From the NCBI GenBank assembly GCA_038316335.1, contig JBBQAM010000037.1:1-36197 (forward strand): 36,197 nucleotides of DNA. The letters run 5' to 3'. Source of the stretch: JALHST01 sp038316335. GTDB taxonomy: Bacteria; Bacteroidota; Bacteroidia; Flavobacteriales; Flavobacteriaceae. Below are positions 32,483 to 36,197 of the stretch, in pieces; within the stretch, counting starts at the first letter, position 1; every line of letters begins with the position of its first letter. Below the pieces are notes generated by a model, which worked only from the letters and a program-made list of their open reading frames with translations, was not told where the DNA came from and did not search any database. A program made the translations under genes and the position numbers.

Positions 32483-35242
32483 ATGAGAAAAGTACTATTA
32501 TTAGCCGTGTTATTATTTTCTGCCCTAGGTTTCTCGCAGACGACGGTGATGGGGAAGGTGGTAGATCAGAACAATGAACCCGTGCCTGGCGTAAATGTCG
32601 TAATCACAGGGAAGGCAATTGGGACAACGACCGATTTTGACGGAAATTTCACACTTGTAACTTCTGAAGAGCCACCTTTTCAGCTTACCATTACAAGCAT
32701 TGGTTTTTCAGAGGGTACCGCCGAAATAACCGAAAACAATCAAAATGTGACGGTGGTGATCGCTGAAAAGGAAACCTTTCTTGATGAAATCGTTGTTTCG
32801 GCCTCGCGTACACCTGAGCGTATTTTTGAATCGCCGGTTACCGTCGAACGCATGGACACAAGGACGATTCAGGCGGCAGCGGCCCCCACCTTCTATGATG
32901 CCCTGGAGAACATGAAAGGGGTTGATTTGAATACAAACAGTCTTACATTCAAATCTGTGAACACAAGAGGCTTCGCCACTTTCGCCAACAACCGGTTTAT
33001 GCAACTGGTAGACGGCATGGATAACTCTTCCCCAGCACTAAACTTTCCTTTGGGAAATTTATTGGGAATGTCCGAACTCGATGTAAATACCGTCGAGTTG
33101 CTTCCAGGTGCTTCCTCCGCATTATATGGGGCAAATGCCTTTAACGGTATCATGTTCATGACCAGCAAAAGCCCGTTTGACTATCAAGGAATCAGCTTTT
33201 ATGCCAAAACAGGGATAACCTCGAGCACGAATGCCGGAGATAATAATTTCACCGATGTTGGGATACGAACGGCGTATGTTTTTAGTGAAAAGTTTGCGGC
33301 AAAGGCATCTGCCTCCTTTTTAAAGGGCACCGAATGGTTTTCAACCGATTATACCGATTACAACAATCCCGGACGTACCAGGGCGAACCCAGCCTATGAC
33401 GGATTGAACATCTATGGGGACGAGGTGGGTACCACCTTGAACTTCGACCAAATTGCGGCAGAAAATCTGCCCATTCCGGTCGCAACTAATTTTGGTTCTG
33501 CTCGGATTACGCGAACTGGGTATGAGGAACGCGATTTAATGGATTACAATGCAGAAAGTTTCAAGGCCGATTTTTCCTTGCATTACAAGCCTTTAGCCAA
33601 TGATCTGGAAATTATCTGGAATTCGAAATTGGGTCGGGGCAACACGATATATCAAGGTGCCAATCGCTATTCCATCAAGGACTTTTTTATGCAGCAACAT
33701 AAATTGGAGATACGCAACGATCATTTCTTTGTAAGGGGCTATACAACCTCAGAAAAGGCGGGAAATTCGTATGATACGCGATTTACGGCCATAAATATCA
33801 ACCGGGAATGGAAAGGTGATCGTCAATGGTTCACAGACTATGCCTTAGGGTATCTTACGGCCCGGTTCCTCAATCCGACAGTGACCGATGAGCAGGGCCA
33901 TGCCGCAGGTCGGGCCAACGCCGATGCGGGTAGATTTCTTCCAGGATCGCCCGAATTTAATAGTGCCTTGAATAAAATTACCACAGATCCCGATTTGACG
34001 ACAGGGGCTAAATTTCAAGACAATTCCAAGATCTATCACGTAGATGCCAACTATGACTTTAGCTATTTGACGGCTGACGTAGCCGATATTATGATTGGGG
34101 GTTCTTGGCGCCAATATTCCTTAAATTCGAAGGGCACGATCTATACCGATTACGATGGCCCCATCGATTACAATGAATACGGGGCCTATTTGCAATTGCA
34201 GAAAAAATTGCTGCAGGAACGCTTGAAATTCACGGGTTCGTTGCGCTATGACAAGTCTGAATTTTTTGACGGTTTCTTCTCGCCAAGGGTATCCTTGGTG
34301 TATGCGGTTGATGCCGACAAAAGACATAATCTACGAGCCTCTTATCAGACGGGTTTTAGAAACCCGACCACCCAGGACCTTTTTATAGGCTTGGATGCAG
34401 GATTGGCCATTTTAGTGGGTTCCGCTCCAAATAACCTAGATAGGTATACCTCTTCAGACCTTTTGTTGAGTACCAATGGTCAGGACATTGTAGGGTCGCC
34501 AACGGTACAAATTTCCGGAAATCAGGCCTATACCAATGCTTTTAGCCCGGAATCGGTTGCCGCCGGTGCCCCTCAGCCCATCAATGTGGCCTTGGTAAAG
34601 CCTGAAAAGATTACGGCCTATGAAGTGGGATACCGTGGGGTTTTCGGAAAGATAAGCCTCGATGTCAATGCCTATTACAATGCTTATCAGGATTTTATCT
34701 CTAATAAGACCGTGTTGGTACCATTATATGGCCAGGCAGGTGACAATTCACTTTCCTTGCTTGCCCTGCAGAATGAAGATTATAAACCTTTTCAGACCTA
34801 TACGAATTCATCCGCCGATATTAGCTCCTATGGGGCCGGTGTGGGCATAATGACCAAAATTTTGGGCGGCTTTGATCTGGGGGTTAATTATACCTATGCG
34901 AAACTAGATTTTAACGAAGATAGCGATCCTGGGTTTCAGCCCAATTTTAATACGCCGGAGCATAAGGTAAAAGCCTCTTTCGGTAATCAGGATGTGCTCA
35001 AAAACTTTGGTTTCAATATCAATTGGAGATGGAATGACGTGTATTTATGGCAGTCTTCATTTGCCGACGGATTTATTCCTAACAGAAATCTGTTCGACGC
35101 CCAAGTGAACCTGCAGGTACCTAGTATCAAGTCAGTGTTTAAGGTTGGTGGCGCGAATATTTTTGGAGAGGAATATGTTAGCGCTCCAGGCGCGGGTACC
35201 ATCGGTGCCCAATATTATGTCTCTTGGACCATAAACCAGTAA
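32483..35242 (+). CDS. TonB-dependent receptor paired with a SGNH lipoprotein
   Basis: A 919-residue outer-membrane receptor with signal peptide (1-18, before Gln19), a carboxypeptidase-D regulatory-like domain (about 20-97, VMGKVVDQNNEPVPGVNVVI and TTDFDGNFTL), a TonB box-like LDEIVVSASRTPE, the plug (FKSVNTRGFATFANNRFMQLVDGMDN, VELLPGASSALYGANAFNGIM) and a 22-strand-type barrel. It resembles SusC-type receptors in having the extra N-terminal domain, but no SusD follows. Instead a SGNH-type lipoprotein gene starts 16 bases downstream. The pair probably takes up a product of ester cleavage, such as a lipid or acylated compound (inference). Confidence 0.93.
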   Translation: MRKVLLLAVLLFSALGFSQTTVMGKVVDQNNEPVPGVNVVITGKAIGTTTDFDGNFTLVTSEEPPFQLTITSIGFSEGTAEITENNQNVTVVIAEKETFLDEIVVSASRTPERIFESPVTVERMDTRTIQAAAAPTFYDALENMKGVDLNTNSLTFKSVNTRGFATFANNRFMQLVDGMDNSSPALNFPLGNLLGMSELDVNTVELLPGASSALYGANAFNGIMFMTSKSPFDYQGISFYAKTGITSSTNAGDNNFTDVGIRTAYVFSEKFAAKASASFLKGTEWFSTDYTDYNNPGRTRANPAYDGLNIYGDEVGTTLNFDQIAAENLPIPVATNFGSARITRTGYEERDLMDYNAESFKADFSLHYKPLANDLEIIWNSKLGRGNTIYQGANRYSIKDFFMQQHKLEIRNDHFFVRGYTTSEKAGNSYDTRFTAININREWKGDRQWFTDYALGYLTARFLNPTVTDEQGHAAGRANADAGRFLPGSPEFNSALNKITTDPDLTTGAKFQDNSKIYHVDANYDFSYLTADVADIMIGGSWRQYSLNSKGTIYTDYDGPIDYNEYGAYLQLQKKLLQERLKFTGSLRYDKSEFFDGFFSPRVSLVYAVDADKRHNLRASYQTGFRNPTTQDLFIGLDAGLAILVGSAPNNLDRYTSSDLLLSTNGQDIVGSPTVQISGNQAYTNAFSPESVAAGAPQPINVALVKPEKITAYEVGYRGVFGKISLDVNAYYNAYQDFISNKTVLVPLYGQAGDNSLSLLALQNEDYKPFQTYTNSSADISSYGAGVGIMTKILGGFDLGVNYTYAKLDFNEDSDPGFQPNFNTPEHKVKASFGNQDVLKNFGFNINWRWNDVYLWQSSFADGFIPNRNLFDAQVNLQVPSIKSVFKVGGANIFGEEYVSAPGAGTIGAQYYVSWTINQ

Positions 35243-35258
35243 ACTTAAAAATACGGAT

Positions 35259-36197
35259 ATGAAAAAAATATATAATAAACTATTCACCCTGCTATTGTTT
35301 ATACTTGTCTTGGGTTGTTCTCAGGAAGACAATGTTATCGCAATTCCCGACGTTCCCACGATTACAGCCACAGACGGAACGCCGCCCAACTATACTCAGG
35401 GCTCGGCTGATTTCTCTAAATATGTTGCCATTGGCAATTCCTTGACATCCGGTCTTTCTGATGGGGCACTTTTTAGGAAAGGGCAGGTCGTATCTTTTCC
35501 TAATATCCTGGCAGGACAGTTTGCCCTCGCCGGTGGCGGGTCGTTTACCCAGCCTTTGATGAACGATGATTTGGGCGGACTTTTGCTGGGAGGTACCCAG
35601 ATAGCCCCCAACCGTTATGTTTTTGATCCGGTCGCGCAACTTCCTTATATTTTACCCGGTACACCGACCACCGAAGTATCGAATATTTCGCCCGGACCAT
35701 ATAATAATATGGGCGTACCGCTCGCTAAAAGCTTTCATTTATTGGCCAATGGTTATGGAAATTTGGCAGGGGTCGTTCCCGGACTGGCCAATCCATTTTT
35801 TGTAAGGATGGCTTCAAGCCCCAATGCTTCGGTTTTAGAGGATGTTATTGCACAAAGCCCTACTTTTTTTACCTTATGGATCGGATCGAATGACGTCTTG
35901 GCCTATGCCACCTCGGGAGGTGCGGGCGTTGACCACAATGCAAGCGGTAATCTGGATCCTTCAACCTATGGTGGAAATGACATCACAAATGCCAATGTCT
36001 TTGGACAAGTGTATGGGTTAATTCTTCAGGGATTGACGCAAACAGGCGCCAAAGGTATTGTTGCGAATCTTCCAAATGTAATCGAGGCACCCTATTTTAC
36101 AACGGTTCCTTATAATGCGATTCCTTTGGATGCGGCGACCGCTTCGATAGTAAACCAGGCATATGCCCAGTATAATGGGGGCCTCCAGCAAGCCTTT
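35259..36197 (+). CDS. SGNH/GDSL-type hydrolase-like lipoprotein (partial, runs off the end)
   Basis: The frame starts at 35259 and is open through the last base; 313 codons are visible. The signal ends LGCSQED with Cys20 as the lipidated residue. The SGNH pattern is present: block I reads AIGNSLTSG with candidate nucleophile Ser61 (the usual Asp of GDS is Asn), block II includes NNMGVPLAKS (Gly152), and block III is WIGSNDVLA with Asn211. The block V Asp/His pair lies beyond the window. The family cuts esters and acyl groups of lipids or glycans. The gene lies 16 bases after the TBDR stop and is surely in its operon, in the SusD position. Confidence 0.88.
   Translation, partial: MKKIYNKLFTLLLFILVLGCSQEDNVIAIPDVPTITATDGTPPNYTQGSADFSKYVAIGNSLTSGLSDGALFRKGQVVSFPNILAGQFALAGGGSFTQPLMNDDLGGLLLGGTQIAPNRYVFDPVAQLPYILPGTPTTEVSNISPGPYNNMGVPLAKSFHLLANGYGNLAGVVPGLANPFFVRMASSPNASVLEDVIAQSPTFFTLWIGSNDVLAYATSGGAGVDHNASGNLDPSTYGGNDITNANVFGQVYGLILQGLTQTGAKGIVANLPNVIEAPYFTTVPYNAIPLDAATASIVNQAYAQYNGGLQQAF

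Overview
The window comes from a member of the Bacteroidota, almost certainly a marine-type Flavobacteriaceae. Evidence is the abundance of TonB-dependent receptors (TBDRs) paired with lipoproteins, family domains typical of the group (DUF5689, DUF4270, choice-of-anchor J, DUF3575), start regions mostly without Shine-Dalgarno sequences, several TAnnTTTG (Bacteroidota -7) boxes, and the gene order panC / GT5 half-protein / DUF4270 / glmS. No rRNA, tRNA, CRISPR array, intact insertion sequence or prophage was seen. Both ends cut through genes: a TBDR on the left and an SGNH-type lipoprotein on the right.

Left third (1-10066) is a surface locus. It holds the end of one TBDR followed by a lipoprotein with a choice-of-anchor J domain set among internal repeats, then an endonuclease I lipoprotein. 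After three less obviously related genes (a four-helix membrane protein, a DUF1080 protein, a small lipoprotein) come a secreted endonuclease/exonuclease/phosphatase-family enzyme and, divergently, a second TBDR with a DUF5689 + lamin-tail lipoprotein. I infer a system that cuts extracellular nucleic acid (or another phosphodiester polymer) at the cell surface and imports the fragments. This is the best candidate for a poorly described system here.

Middle (10260-21922) is mostly housekeeping. It contains an ankyrin protein, a SemiSWEET transporter, an omega-amidase, a Big_5-type lipoprotein, ComF, a coiled-coil membrane protein, glycyl-tRNA synthetase, a TBDR with a DUF3575-like barrel, exonuclease III, an aldo/keto reductase, and an unlisted 32-residue TatA-like micropeptide. 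The intergenic stretch 11056-11427 carries three inverted repeats.

Right part (21926-36197) holds radA, an esterase-fold protein whose catalytic serine position is aspartate, and a flippase-like membrane protein, with panD and panC reading leftward. Reading rightward from a divergent promoter region are a half-length GT5 protein, a DUF4270 lipoprotein with calcium-type TSP3 repeats, and glmS. An AT-rich 742-base gap follows, with a DNA-binding-protein remnant, a 41-residue membrane micropeptide with its own -7 box, a strong terminator, and palindromes. Last comes a TBDR with a SGNH lipoprotein in place of SusD, probably an ester or lipid uptake pair.
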